From positions 62,001 to 126,000 of the forward strand of contig NZ_JABFAJ010000021.1 of NCBI RefSeq assembly GCF_013085345.1: 64,000 nucleotides of DNA, read 5' to 3'. Every line of letters starts with the position of its first letter. Position 1 is the stretch's first letter. Source of the DNA: Isoptericola sediminis (lineage in GTDB: Bacteria; Actinomycetota; Actinomycetes; Actinomycetales; Cellulomonadaceae). The notes under the pieces are model-generated. The model did no database searches. It was not told the origin of the DNA and worked only from the letters and a program-made list of their open reading frames with translations. The position numbers and the translations under genes are program-made. Shown in pieces: positions 46,453 to 56,055 of this stretch.

Positions 46453-46932
46453 TCACCCCGGCGTGGCGTCGCCCAGGGTCGTGCGGCACAGGTCCAGGAC
46501 CGCGGCGACAGCCCCCGACCGGACGGCGGGCCGGTCACCGGTCAGGTCGCAGCGCCGCACGGCCGTCCCCTCGGGGGTGGCGACGGCGACGAAGACCAGG
46601 CCGGGTGGACGGCCGTCCTGCGGGTCGGGCCCGGCGACCCCGGTCGTCGCGAGCCCGACGTCCGCGCCGGTCGCGGCACGCGCACCCTGGGCCATGGCAC
46701 CGGCCACGTCGGCGTCCACGGCACCCCGGGACGCCAGCAGCGCACGGTCGACCCCGAGCAGAGACGCCTTGAGGTCCGTCGCGTAGGCGACGACGCCGCC
46801 GCGCAGCACCGCTGAGGCACCGGGCACCGTGGCGAGCTCGGCGGCCACCATCCCGGCGGTCAACGACTCGGCGACACCGAGGGTCCACCCCCGGGCGGCC
46901 ACCGCCCCGAGGACGTCACGCGCGGTCGTCAT
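46453..46932 (-). CDS. cinA: CinA C-terminal domain protein (NMN amidohydrolase type)
   Basis: A 159-residue single CinA C-terminal domain, related to PncC, which deamidates nicotinamide mononucleotide in NAD recycling. Visible are the catalytic region VAESLTAGMVAAELATVPGAS (Ser near residue 23), GVVAYATDLK and ATTGVAGPD. The N-terminal MoCF-like domain of full CinA is absent, as usual in actinobacteria. ATG overlaps the pgsA stop by four bases. A 204-base gap separates its end from the clgR start. Confidence 0.92.
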   Translation of the reverse strand: MTTARDVLGAVAARGWTLGVAESLTAGMVAAELATVPGASAVLRGGVVAYATDLKASLLGVDRALLASRGAVDADVAGAMAQGARAATGADVGLATTGVAGPDPQDGRPPGLVFVAVATPEGTAVRRCDLTGDRPAVRSGAVAAVLDLCRTTLGDATPG

Positions 46933-47564
46933 CCGTCCGACCGGCCGCCCGGAGAGCGCTGGTCGTCCGCACGGCCGAGCGTCCTCTCCAGCCGGGCCCG
47001 GCGGCTCAGTCGCAGCCCCTGGACGGCGTAGTCGACGCCGGTGACGACGGTGACGGCGATCGCCGCGCCCATCACGACCCACGCCACGACACCCACGGCG
47101 TCCGGCAGCTGCGCGAGCGGCAGCAGGAAGAGCGCGATGGCGACCACCTGCAGCACCGTCTTGATCTTGCCGCCCCGGGAGGCCGGCATGACGGCGTACT
47201 TCAGCACGGCCATGCGCATCAGGGTGATCCCGAGCTCGCGGACCAGGATGACCGCCGGTACCCACCAGGGCAGCTCGCCCAGCGGCCACCACAGCAGGAC
47301 CAGCGCGGTGCCCACCAGGGCCTTGTCCGCGATCGGGTCGAGGAGCTTGCCGAGGTCCGTCACCAGGCCACGCGACCGCGCCAGGTGGCCGTCGACCTTG
47401 TCGCTCAGCGCGGCCAGCAGGAAGATCGCGGTCGCCACCAGACGCCACGTCACCGACTCACCGCCGTCCACCAGCAGCGCCGCCGCGAAGACCGGGACGA
47501 GGGCGATACGGATCATCGTGACGATGTTCGCGATGTTCCAGGGCGAGGGCGCAGCGTCGGGCAT
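46929..47564 (-). CDS. pgsA: CDP-diacylglycerol-glycerol-3-phosphate 3-phosphatidyltransferase-like
   Basis: A 211-residue membrane enzyme of the CDP-alcohol phosphatidyltransferase family, with about five membrane segments and the full catalytic motif: DGHLAR, Gly, DLGKLLDPIAD near residues 58-80. It probably makes phosphatidylglycerol phosphate. ATG 47564 lies six bases after TAGGCT and has no ribosome site, pointing to a leaderless mRNA. It is divergent from the CapA-like gene and heads a pgsA-cinA operon. Confidence 0.9.
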   Translation of the reverse strand: MPDAAPSPWNIANIVTMIRIALVPVFAAALLVDGGESVTWRLVATAIFLLAALSDKVDGHLARSRGLVTDLGKLLDPIADKALVGTALVLLWWPLGELPWWVPAVILVRELGITLMRMAVLKYAVMPASRGGKIKTVLQVVAIALFLLPLAQLPDAVGVVAWVVMGAAIAVTVVTGVDYAVQGLRLSRRARLERTLGRADDQRSPGGRSDG

Positions 47565-47570
47565 GTCACC

Positions 47571-47576
47571 AGCCTA
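47571..47576 (-). promoter_or_regulatory. -10 element of leaderless pgsA promoter
   Basis: TAGGCT on the minus strand, six bases before the pgsA ATG. It lies only 18 bases from the rightward -10 of the next gene. Confidence 0.55.
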
Positions 47577-47594
47577 CTGGGACCGCCACCGCGA

Positions 47595-47600
47595 TAGCCT
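47595..47600 (+). promoter_or_regulatory. -10 element of leaderless capA-like promoter
   Basis: TAGCCT lies six bases before GTG 47607. Together with the pgsA hexamer it makes a 42-base divergent promoter region. Confidence 0.55.
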
Positions 47601-47606
47601 CGCACC

Positions 47607-48863
47607 GTGGCCGACGTCGCCCCGCGCAGGACCTCCCTGGTCGTGCTCGCCGTCACCGTGCTCACCGTGACGGCAGCCTGCGGTGTCCTCACCCCGGACG
47701 CCCCGCCCCCCGCTCCCCGGGTGACGGTCTCCCCGGACGTGGCGCGGGCCAAGATCGCACCCCCGCAACCTGTCCCCCCGGTCAGCTTCACGGTCCTGGC
47801 CGCCGGGGACCTGCTCCCGCACGGCCCCGTCGTTCGTTCCGCCGACGGCGGCGAACGCTTCGACCGGCTGCTCGCCGGGCTCGACCCCTGGGTGGCCGGT
47901 GCCGACCTCGCGCTGTGCCACCTCGAGGTGCCGGTCGCGCCCGACGGAACGGCCCCCAGCGGCTACCCGATCTTCGGCGCACCGCCGGAGCTGGTGCCGG
48001 CCCTGGCGGACCAGGGCTGGGACGGGTGCTCCACCGCCTCCAACCATTCCGTCGACCGCGGCTACGCCGGCGTCGTGACCACGCTGGACGCCCTCGACGC
48101 CGCGGGCATGGGCCACGTCGGCACCGCCCGGTCCCACCGTGAGCAGTCGAGACCGCAGCGTTACGAGCTGGAGCGATCGGGGCGTTCGCTGGTGGTGGCG
48201 CACCTGTCTGCCACGTACGGGCTCAACGGGCTGCCGATGCCGTCCGAGGCCCCGTGGGCCGTCGACCTGATCGACACCGGTGCCCTCGTCCGGGCCGCCG
48301 TGAAGGCGCGCGACCGGGGTGGCGCCGACGTGGTGGTGGTCAGCGTGCACGCCGGGACCGAGTACACGGAGGTGCTCACCGAGCAGCAGGTCGACGTCGC
48401 GGCCGCACTGGCCGCCTCGGGGGCGGTCGACCTCGTCATCGGCCACCACGCCCACGTGCCCCAGCGCATCGAACGGCTCGACGGCGGCCCGCACGGTGCG
48501 GGGATGTGGGTCGCCCACGGGCTGGGCAACCTGCTGTCGAACCAGAGCGCCTCGTGCTGCGACGCCCGGACGAGCAGCGGTGTCCTGCTGACCGCGACGA
48601 TCACCGAGGAGCGGCCGAGCGCGCCGGCGCTGGTCACCGACGTGCGCTGGACCGCCAGCACGGTCGACATCCCGGCAGGGCACCGTGTCCAGGTCCTCGA
48701 CGGGTCGCCTCCCCGCAGCACGACGCTCGACCGGCGCGAACGCCGAGTCCGCCACGAGCTGGTGGCGGACGCGGTCGGCGGGAAGGCCCGGGAACGGTCC
48801 GAGCCTCCCCGACCCACCGGCGACCAGCCGACGGTCCTGCCCCGCGTCCCCGCGGGCGGCTGA
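47607..48863 (+). CDS. CapA/poly-gamma-glutamate-type surface metallophosphatase
   Basis: A 418-residue CapA-family protein with a calcineurin-like metallophosphoesterase fold: GDLLPHGP near residue 68, NLE-like HLEVPV, TASNHSVDRG near 150, SVHAGTEY and GHHAHVPQ. A signal peptide ends at Cys25 (TAACG), which may be lipidated, although the -3 position is not ideal. In capsule systems CapA helps transport or attach poly-gamma-glutamate, but no capB or capC is nearby, so the substrate is open. The last 40 residues are charged and disordered. Confidence 0.82.
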   Translation: MADVAPRRTSLVVLAVTVLTVTAACGVLTPDAPPPAPRVTVSPDVARAKIAPPQPVPPVSFTVLAAGDLLPHGPVVRSADGGERFDRLLAGLDPWVAGADLALCHLEVPVAPDGTAPSGYPIFGAPPELVPALADQGWDGCSTASNHSVDRGYAGVVTTLDALDAAGMGHVGTARSHREQSRPQRYELERSGRSLVVAHLSATYGLNGLPMPSEAPWAVDLIDTGALVRAAVKARDRGGADVVVVSVHAGTEYTEVLTEQQVDVAAALAASGAVDLVIGHHAHVPQRIERLDGGPHGAGMWVAHGLGNLLSNQSASCCDARTSSGVLLTATITEERPSAPALVTDVRWTASTVDIPAGHRVQVLDGSPPRSTTLDRRERRVRHELVADAVGGKARERSEPPRPTGDQPTVLPRVPAGG

Positions 48864-48871
48864 CGACCCGC

Positions 48872-51664
48872 TCAGCGCACGGGGTGCTCGGCGTCGGTGT
48901 CGGCGCCGTCGTGGTATTCCGCCGCCACCGGAGGACGGTGGCCGTCCGTGCCGTCGCCGTACTGGTCGCCCGACGCCGCGGTCTCGGCGTCCTGGTCGTA
49001 GGCGGCCTCGGCGGGCGTCTCGCCCCGGATCAGGGCGAGTGCGGAGGACAGACCCTCGGGCTGGACGAGCACCTCGCGCGCCTTGGACCCCTCGGACGGG
49101 CCCACGATCTCGCGCGACTCGAGCAGGTCCATCAGACGCCCGGCCTTGGCGAATCCGACCCGCAGCTTGCGCTGCAGCATCGACGTCGAGCCGAACTGCG
49201 TCGACACGACGAGCTCGGCAGCCTGGAGCAGCACGTCGAGGTCGTCGCCGATGTCCTCGTCGATCTGCTTCTTGGCGGCCGCGGGGGCGGTCACGTCCTC
49301 GCGGTAGATGGGCTTGAGCTGCGACTTGACGTGCTCGGTGACCGCGTGGACCTCGGACTCGCTGACCCAGGCCCCCTGGACGCGCATCGGCTTGGAGGCA
49401 CCCATCGGCAGGAACAGGGCGTCACCCTGACCGATGAGCTTCTCGGCGCCGGGCTGGTCGAGCACGACGCGGGAGTCGGCCAGGGACGACGTCGCGAACG
49501 CCAGCCGCGAGGGCACGTTCGCCTTGATCAGACCGGTCACGACGTCCACCGACGGACGCTGGGTGGCCAGCACGAGGTGGATACCCGCCGCCCGCGCGAG
49601 CTGGGTGATGCGCTGGATCGCGGCCTCGACGTCCCGGGGGGCGACCATCATGAGGTCCGCGAGCTCGTCCACGACGACCAGCAGGTAGGGGTAGGCGGCG
49701 ACCTTGCGCTCGGAGCCCGGCGGCGGCGTGACCTTGCCGGCGCGGACCGCGGCGTTGAAGTCGTCGATGTGCTTGTACCCGAAGGTCGCCAGGTCGTCGT
49801 ACCGGGCGTCCATCTCGCGGACCACCCAGTCCAGCGCCTCGGCCGCCTTCTTGGGGTTCGTGATGATCGGCGTGATCAGGTGCGGGATGCCCTCGTACAG
49901 CGTGAGCTCCACGCGCTTGGGGTCCACGAGGATCAGCCGCACCTGCTCCGGGGTCGCCCGCATGAGGATCGAGGTGATCATCGAGTTGATGAAGCTCGAC
50001 TTGCCCGCGCCCGTCGCACCGGCGACGAGGATGTGCGGCATCTTGGCCAGGTTGGCCACCACGAAGCCGCCCTCGACGTCCTTGCCGACGCCCATCACCA
50101 TCGGGTGCTCGGTCCGTCGCGCCGCCGACGAACGCAGCACGTCACCGAGCACGACGGTCTCGCGGTCGGTGTTGGGGATCTCGATGCCGATCGCGGACTT
50201 GCCAGGGATCGGCGACAGGATCCGCACGTCGGCGCTGGCGACCGCGTAGGCGATGTTGTTGCTCAGCCCGGTGATCCGCTCGACCTTGGTCTTCGGGCCG
50301 ACCTCGACCTCGTACCGCGTCACCGTGGGGCCGCGCGTGAAGTTCGTGACCTGGGCGTCCACGCCGAACTGCTCGAAGGTCTCCTCGAGCGAGGCGACGA
50401 CACGGTCGTTGGCGGCCGACCGGCTCTTGTGCGGCGCTCCCTCGACCAGCGCGTCCTCGGACGGCAGCAGGTAGACGGTGTCACCGGAGAGCATCGGCTG
50501 CTCGGCGCGGCCCTGCGGGGCGGGCAGCGGGTCGCGCGCGGCCGGGGCCGCCGGAGCCGGGGCCGGGGCCGCGCTGTCCACCGGGGCCGGTGACGTGGCC
50601 GACCCGGTCGAGATCACCTGGGTCGCCCCGGGATCGGCGGGTGCGGCCCCGCCCGGCGCCGGAGCGTCGGCCGCGTCGAGCGTCGCAGCCTTGTCGAAGG
50701 CATGGTCCCCGGCGTACTCGTCGAGGTCGGCGGGGGCCGTCTCGGTGGCCCGTCCGGTGCGCGGTGACCGGATCCGCCGGGTGCGCTTCTTGCGGGCGGG
50801 CCGGTCCTCGCTGCCGTCGTGCTTCGACACGCCGTCGGCGAGCTCGAGGCCGTCGTCCTGCGCGCTGCCGTGGTTCCCGGTCAAGCGGTCGTACAGGCCC
50901 CGCACCCTTTCGGGGATGCGATGCACCGGCGTGGCAGTGACGACGAGGAGCCCGAAGAACCCGAGCAGCAGGAACAGCGGCACGGCGACCCACTCGGTCA
51001 CCCCGATGACCACCGGTGTGGCCGCGAGGTAGCCGATGATCCCGCCGGCGTCCTGGACCTGGGCGAACCCGTCGCGGGGCGAAGGGGTGCCCTCCGCGAT
51101 CGCCACCAGCGAGCACACGGAGACCACCAGCAGGCTGACACCGATCGCGACCCGTGAGTTGGCCTGGCCTCGCTCGGGGTGCCGCATGATCCGCACGCCG
51201 ATCCAGATCAGCAGCACGGGCAGGGCGACACCTGCCAGACCGACCGTCCCGGCGACGACCGCGTGCACCCACGTGCCGAAGTCGCCGGGGATGCCCCACC
51301 ACTCGCGGGCGGCCACGACGAGGGCGATGGCGATGAGGAAGAAGGCGACGCCGTCACGGCGGTGCTCGGGTTCCAGGTCTCTTGCTCCCTTGGTGATCGT
51401 GCGTGTCAGGGCGCCGAGCCCGTGGGCGACGCCGAGGTAGGCGCCGCGCACCATCCGGACCGGCCATGGGGGTCCGGACCGGGACCGGCGCCGCGACGTC
51501 GCGGACGAGCGACCGCGGCCGCCGGAGGACCGGCCCGTGGTGGACCGCTTGCCCGACGACGAGCGCGCCGAGGTGCTGCGCGACGACGCCGGGGTTCCGC
51601 GCCCCGTCCGCGCCGCCGACCGCGAGGTCCCGGTGCTCTTCCGGGCAGGGATGCGCGTCGCCAT
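48872..51664 (-). CDS. ftsK: DNA translocase FtsK
   Basis: Pumps chromosome termini through the closing septum. The 930-residue protein has a basic Ser/Arg-rich N-terminus, four to five membrane segments (about 80-270), a Pro/Ala-rich linker, and a motor domain with Walker A (GATGAGKSS near 546) and Walker B (LLVVVDELADLMM). A C-terminal gamma winged helix (LLQRKLRVGFAKAGRLMD) recognises KOPS-type sequences by family. ATG 51664 starts MATRIPARK; a TACCGT hexamer lies nine bases upstream, so the leader is at most a few bases. Confidence 0.95.
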   Translation of the reverse strand: MATRIPARKSTGTSRSAARTGRGTPASSRSTSARSSSGKRSTTGRSSGGRGRSSATSRRRSRSGPPWPVRMVRGAYLGVAHGLGALTRTITKGARDLEPEHRRDGVAFFLIAIALVVAAREWWGIPGDFGTWVHAVVAGTVGLAGVALPVLLIWIGVRIMRHPERGQANSRVAIGVSLLVVSVCSLVAIAEGTPSPRDGFAQVQDAGGIIGYLAATPVVIGVTEWVAVPLFLLLGFFGLLVVTATPVHRIPERVRGLYDRLTGNHGSAQDDGLELADGVSKHDGSEDRPARKKRTRRIRSPRTGRATETAPADLDEYAGDHAFDKAATLDAADAPAPGGAAPADPGATQVISTGSATSPAPVDSAAPAPAPAAPAARDPLPAPQGRAEQPMLSGDTVYLLPSEDALVEGAPHKSRSAANDRVVASLEETFEQFGVDAQVTNFTRGPTVTRYEVEVGPKTKVERITGLSNNIAYAVASADVRILSPIPGKSAIGIEIPNTDRETVVLGDVLRSSAARRTEHPMVMGVGKDVEGGFVVANLAKMPHILVAGATGAGKSSFINSMITSILMRATPEQVRLILVDPKRVELTLYEGIPHLITPIITNPKKAAEALDWVVREMDARYDDLATFGYKHIDDFNAAVRAGKVTPPPGSERKVAAYPYLLVVVDELADLMMVAPRDVEAAIQRITQLARAAGIHLVLATQRPSVDVVTGLIKANVPSRLAFATSSLADSRVVLDQPGAEKLIGQGDALFLPMGASKPMRVQGAWVSESEVHAVTEHVKSQLKPIYREDVTAPAAAKKQIDEDIGDDLDVLLQAAELVVSTQFGSTSMLQRKLRVGFAKAGRLMDLLESREIVGPSEGSKAREVLVQPEGLSSALALIRGETPAEAAYDQDAETAASGDQYGDGTDGHRPPVAAEYHDGADTDAEHPVR

Positions 51665-51746
51665 GATGGTTCCACGGTACCCGCGCCCCTTCTCACGACG
51701 CCGCAGGCCGACACCTGCGTGTCCCCTCTGGCGGGCGTGGCGGACG

Positions 51747-52526
51747 TCACGCCGCCGCGGGAGCCTCCAGGCGCGCGCGCTGGGCAGCCGTGATCTCGCG
51801 GACGATGCGGATCCACTGCACGCACGCCACCGCCGTGGCGACGGTGGCGACACCCTCGACGAAGGGGAACATCGAGGGGTGGTCGCTGAGGACGCCGAGA
51901 CCCACGCCTGCCAGACCGGTCTGGTTCGAGGCCCACATCGCGATCAGCCAGGACGCCCACCACAGACCCAGGCCCGGGGCGCCGCGCAGCCCCGTCGTGC
52001 CGGACCGGACGTCCCGGACGACCTCGTAGGGGAACCACAGCGAGACCACGGGGACGACCCATCCGAACCAGATCCAGAGGGGGCGGCGGACGTGACGTTC
52101 CCGCGGCAGGACGGCGACGGCCACCGCCCGGCTCTCCTGCAGCCAGAGGCAGGCCACGACGAACGTCGCGACCTGGACCATCAGGAACGGCAGACTCACG
52201 ACGTCGTACCAGGTGAAGACGTCCATGACGCTGGCCCCCGCGTCCACGGCACGACCGTACGCGTCGGCGGCGGCGAAGGATGCCCAGAAGGCCAGGCCCT
52301 GGAAGGCGGTCCAGGCGACGGCCAGGCCGATCGTCCACCCCGCGAGCCCGGCGGGGACGGCCGGCACAGGGTGCCAGGGACCCGTCCGGACCGGCCCCGC
52401 GGCCGCAACAGCCGGGGCGTACGCCCCGTAGGCCGGCTCCTGCGGGCGGGCGGGTGCGGGGCCGGAGGTCGCGGGCGCCGGAGGCAGCGCACCGGCCGGG
52501 GGCACGAACGGGTCAGGCTGATTCAT
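51747..52526 (-). CDS. DUF4328 membrane protein
   Basis: A 259-residue protein with a Pro/Ala-rich cytoplasmic N-terminus of about 60 residues and six membrane segments, including the motif region WIWFGWVVPVVSLWFPYEVVRD characteristic of DUF4328. The function is unknown. ATG 52526 follows GGAG with a 6-base spacer. It sits between RNase J and ftsK, on their strand, with gaps of about 80-90 bases on both sides. Confidence 0.8.
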   Translation of the reverse strand: MNQPDPFVPPAGALPPAPATSGPAPARPQEPAYGAYAPAVAAAGPVRTGPWHPVPAVPAGLAGWTIGLAVAWTAFQGLAFWASFAAADAYGRAVDAGASVMDVFTWYDVVSLPFLMVQVATFVVACLWLQESRAVAVAVLPRERHVRRPLWIWFGWVVPVVSLWFPYEVVRDVRSGTTGLRGAPGLGLWWASWLIAMWASNQTGLAGVGLGVLSDHPSMFPFVEGVATVATAVACVQWIRIVREITAAQRARLEAPAAA

Positions 52527-52615
52527 CACGAACTCCAAGAAAGGGACAAGTCGCGCCACAGTAGCGCCAAAACCATCCCCGGAGCGGGTGAATTCGCCCG
52601 ACCCGTCCGCGGCCG

Positions 52616-54301
52616 TCAGGCCTCGACGACCACCGGCACGATCATGGGGCGACGCCGCAGGCGACGGTTCACCCAGCGGCCGATGACGCGCCGCATGATC
52701 TGCTGCATCTGGTAGGTGTCGGTGGCGCCGCCGGCGATCGACTCCTCCAGCGCCTGGACCACGTCAGGCATGATCTCCTCGAACACGGCGTCGTCCTCGG
52801 CCATGCCGCGCGCGAGGATCTGCGGGCCCGCGAGCACCTTGCCGGTGGCGGTGTCCACGACGGCGAAGACCGAGACGAAACCCTCCTCGCCGAGGGTGCG
52901 ACGGTCCTTCAGCTCGCTCTCGGTGACCTCACCCACGGAGGACCCGTCGACGAAGACGTAGCCGCACGGGACGGCGCCGACGACGGAGGCCTGGCCGTCG
53001 ACCAGGTCGACGACGACCCCGTCCTCGGCGAGCACCACGTGGTCGGCCGGGACACCGGTCTTCACCGCGAGTGCCGCGTTGGCGACCAGGTGGCGCACCT
53101 CGCCGTGCACGGGCATGACGTTCTTCGGGCGCAGGATGTTGTAGCAGTAGAGCAGCTCACCGGCGCTGGCGTGGCCGGAGACGTGCACCTTGGCGTTGCC
53201 GGAGTGCACGACGCGCGCGCCCAGCCGGGTCAGGCCGTTGATGACCCGGAACACGGAGTTCTCGTTGCCCGGGATGAGCGAGGAGGCGAGGATCACGGTG
53301 TCCCCGTGGCCGACGTTGACCTGGTGGTCGCCGTTCGCCATCCGGCTCAACGCCGCCATCGGCTCGCCCTGGGACCCGGTGCTCATGTAGACGACCTGGT
53401 CGTCGGGCAGGTTGGTGGCCTGCTTGAGCTCGATGAGCACGCCCGGGGGGACGTCCAGGTAGCCGAGCTCGGCGGCGATGCCCATGTTGCGCACCATCGA
53501 GCGGCCCACGAACGCCACCTTGCGGCCGTGGGCGTGGGCGGCGTTGAGCACCTGCTGCACGCGGTGCACGTGCGAGGAGAACGAGGCGACGACGATGCGC
53601 TTCTCGGCCTGGGCGAAGACGTTGTCCAGCACCGGGCCGATGTCCGCCTCGTTGGTCACGAAGCCGGGCACCTCGGCGTTGGTGGAGTCGACCATGAACA
53701 GGTCGACGCCCTTCTCGCCGAGCCGGGCGAAGGCCCGCAGGTCGGTGACGCGGCCGTCCAGGGGCAGCTGGTCCATCTTGAAGTCGCCCGTGTGCAGCAC
53801 GGTGCCGGCGGCGGTGGTCACCGCGACGGCCAGCGCGTCCGGGATGGAGTGGTTGACGGCGACGAACTCGCAGCCGAACTCCCCCAGCTGGACCGTGTCC
53901 CCCTCGGCGACGACGTGGGTGACCGGCTTGATCCGGTGCTCCTTGAGCTTGGCCTCGATGAACGCGAGGGTCAGCCGGGATCCGTAGATCGGGATGTCGC
54001 GGCGCAGCCGCAGCAGGTAGGGCACGGCACCGATGTGGTCCTCGTGGCCGTGGGTGAGCACGATCGCCTCGACGTCGTCCATGCGGTCGGCGATGTAGTC
54101 GAAGTCGGGCAGGATCAGGTCCACGCCCGGCTGGTGGTCCTCGGGGAAGAGGACGCCGCAGTCGATGATGAGCAGACGGCCGCGGTGCTCGAGGACGGCC
54201 ATGTTGCGGCCGACCTCTCCGAGCCCGCCGAGGGCGACGATCCGCAGACCGTTCGCCGGCAGCTCGGGGGGCAGGGGTAGTTCGGGGTGAGGGTGACTCA
54301 C
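52616..54301 (-). CDS. rnj: Ribonuclease J
   Basis: Metallo-beta-lactamase-fold ribonuclease with 5'-3' exonuclease and endonuclease activity in mRNA decay and rRNA maturation. The 561-residue protein has the zinc motif HGHEDHIG near residue 84, NHSIPD, HTGDFK and the beta-CASP region (FSSHVHRVQQ, SGHAS). The GTG start follows AGGAGG. It lies 26 bases downstream of dapA and is probably transcribed with it. Confidence 0.95.
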   Translation of the reverse strand: MSHPHPELPLPPELPANGLRIVALGGLGEVGRNMAVLEHRGRLLIIDCGVLFPEDHQPGVDLILPDFDYIADRMDDVEAIVLTHGHEDHIGAVPYLLRLRRDIPIYGSRLTLAFIEAKLKEHRIKPVTHVVAEGDTVQLGEFGCEFVAVNHSIPDALAVAVTTAAGTVLHTGDFKMDQLPLDGRVTDLRAFARLGEKGVDLFMVDSTNAEVPGFVTNEADIGPVLDNVFAQAEKRIVVASFSSHVHRVQQVLNAAHAHGRKVAFVGRSMVRNMGIAAELGYLDVPPGVLIELKQATNLPDDQVVYMSTGSQGEPMAALSRMANGDHQVNVGHGDTVILASSLIPGNENSVFRVINGLTRLGARVVHSGNAKVHVSGHASAGELLYCYNILRPKNVMPVHGEVRHLVANAALAVKTGVPADHVVLAEDGVVVDLVDGQASVVGAVPCGYVFVDGSSVGEVTESELKDRRTLGEEGFVSVFAVVDTATGKVLAGPQILARGMAEDDAVFEEIMPDVVQALEESIAGGATDTYQMQQIMRRVIGRWVNRRLRRRPMIVPVVVEA

Positions 54302-54327
54302 GGGGCCTCCTGGCCTGTGTCGTGTCG

Positions 54328-55248
54328 TTAGTGGGTGGTGGCGGGTTCGAGGATCCCGCCGGCGATGAGGGAGGCGCGCAGCGCGATGACGTCGTCGTCC
54401 GTGGCGGCGACGTTCGGCAGGCGCAGCTCGCGGTTGTGGTGGACACCGAGGAGCTCCAGGGCGGCCTTGACCATGACGGCCTGCGCACCGGCGCCGTTCA
54501 TGGCGGCCAGGACGGGCAGCGTCGTGCTGAAGACCTCGAGGGCCCCGACGTGGTCACCGTCGGTGAAGCGTCGCACGACCTCCGCGAAGCGGTCGCCGAC
54601 GAGGTGGGCGGACACCGAGACGATCCCGGCCGCACCGTGGGCGAGGAAGGGCAGCAGCAGCCCGTCGTCGCCGGAGTACCAGGCGAGCCCGGTGAGCTTC
54701 TGCAGCGCGGGCACGGACCCGACGTCGCCGGTGGCGTCCTTGGTCGCCACGACCTGCGGGTGGGCGGCGATCCGCTCGTAGGTCGCCGGGGCGATCCGCA
54801 CGCCGGCGCGACCGGGGATGTCGTAGAGCATCACCGGCAGGTCGGTGGAACCGGCCACGGTCGCGAAGTGCTGGTACAGCCCTTCCTGCGTGGGCCGCGA
54901 GTAGTAGGGCGACACGACGAGCAGCCCGTCGGCACCGGCCTCGGCGGCCTGCTCGGCCATCCGGACCGCGTGCGCGGTGTCGTTCGAGCCGGCACCGGAC
55001 AGGATCGTCGCGCGGTCGCCGACGGCGTCCACGACGGCGCGCACCAGCGCCGCCTTCTCGGGGGCGTGGGTCACGGGCGCCTCGCCCGTCGTCCCGGACA
55101 GGACGAGGCCGTCGTTCCCCGCGTCCACCAGCCGCGTCGCGAGACGAGCCGCGGCCTCGAGATCGATCTCCCCGGTCGCCGTCATGGGCGTGACCATCGC
55201 GGTCAGGACCGCGCCGAACGGGCGCTCGGGGGTGCCGGGCAGTGTCAT
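54328..55248 (-). CDS. dapA: 4-hydroxy-tetrahydrodipicolinate synthase
   Basis: Condenses pyruvate and aspartate semialdehyde in the diaminopimelate-lysine pathway that dapF, also in this window, completes. The 306-residue protein has GTTGEAPV near residue 52, the catalytic Tyr in MLYDIPGR near 142 and the Schiff-base Lys in ATKDATGD near 170. ATG 55248 lies six bases after TACGGT without a ribosome site, so it is probably leaderless. It is divergent from azlC. Confidence 0.95.
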   Translation of the reverse strand: MTLPGTPERPFGAVLTAMVTPMTATGEIDLEAAARLATRLVDAGNDGLVLSGTTGEAPVTHAPEKAALVRAVVDAVGDRATILSGAGSNDTAHAVRMAEQAAEAGADGLLVVSPYYSRPTQEGLYQHFATVAGSTDLPVMLYDIPGRAGVRIAPATYERIAAHPQVVATKDATGDVGSVPALQKLTGLAWYSGDDGLLLPFLAHGAAGIVSVSAHLVGDRFAEVVRRFTDGDHVGALEVFSTTLPVLAAMNGAGAQAVMVKAALELLGVHHNRELRLPNVAATDDDVIALRASLIAGGILEPATTH

Positions 55249-55254
55249 GGGAAC

Positions 55255-55260
55255 ACCGTA
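55255..55260 (-). promoter_or_regulatory. -10 element of leaderless dapA promoter
   Basis: TACGGT on the minus strand, six bases before the dapA ATG. Confidence 0.5.
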
Positions 55261-55353
55261 CCTGTCGAGGGCCCCGATGCGACGCCGGTGTCCACGGATC
55301 GTCGCGCCGCGCCGGGCGCGACCGGTGGGGCGGGAGCGTGGTTCGATGACCCG

Positions 55354-56055
55354 GTGTCCCGCCCCCGCTCCCCCGCGGTCTCGGCCGCCGTGCGCCAGGG
55401 TGCCGGCGTGGCCGTCGCCACGGGCCTGTACGGCATCTCCTTCGGCGCGCTGGCCGTCGTGGCCGGACTCTCCGTCGCCCAGACCGCCGTGCTCAGCCTG
55501 CTGCTCTTCTCCGGCGGCTCGCAGTTCGCCCTGATCGGGGTCGTGGCCGCCGGCGGCACACCGCTGGCGGCGGTGACCACGTCGAGCCTGCTCGGCGTCC
55601 GCAACACGTTGTACGGGGCCGTGGTCTCCCCGCTGCTCGGCCTGCGCGGCTGGCGCCGGTGGGCCGCCGCCCACCTGACGATCGACGAGTCCACCGCCGT
55701 GGCCGTGGCGCAGCGCGACCCGCGGGCCGTGCGGGCAGGGTTCTGGGCGACCGGCCTGGGCGTCTTCGTGCTGTGGAACGCCTGCACCCTGCTCGGGGCG
55801 CTGGCCGGCGACGCCCTCGGCGACCCCCGGGCGTGGGGCCTGGACGCGGCGGCGGGGGCGGCCTTCCTGGCGCTGGTCTGGCCGCGGCTCGCCACCCGGA
55901 GCGGTCGTCTCGTGGCCGGGCTCGCCGTCCTGGTCGCGGCCGCGCTGGTCCCGGTCGCGCCCGCCGGCGTCCCGGTGCTGGCGGCCGCGGCGGCCGCCGT
56001 CGTCGTCGGTCTGCTCTCCCCCGCACCGGGGACCCGGACGGGAGGTGACCGGTGA
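55354..56055 (+). CDS. azlC: AzlC-type branched-chain amino-acid exporter subunit
   Basis: Large subunit of a two-component exporter of branched-chain amino acids or analogues (LIV-E family, as BrnF/AzlC). The 233-residue protein has about seven membrane segments with the family motif GISFGALAVVAGLS and FSGGSQFALIGV near residues 20-70. GTG 55354 gives a normal N-terminus; the frame is open upstream only as antisense to dapA. Its stop overlaps the azlD start by four bases. Confidence 0.88.
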   Translation: MSRPRSPAVSAAVRQGAGVAVATGLYGISFGALAVVAGLSVAQTAVLSLLLFSGGSQFALIGVVAAGGTPLAAVTTSSLLGVRNTLYGAVVSPLLGLRGWRRWAAAHLTIDESTAVAVAQRDPRAVRAGFWATGLGVFVLWNACTLLGALAGDALGDPRAWGLDAAAGAAFLALVWPRLATRSGRLVAGLAVLVAAALVPVAPAGVPVLAAAAAAVVVGLLSPAPGTRTGGDR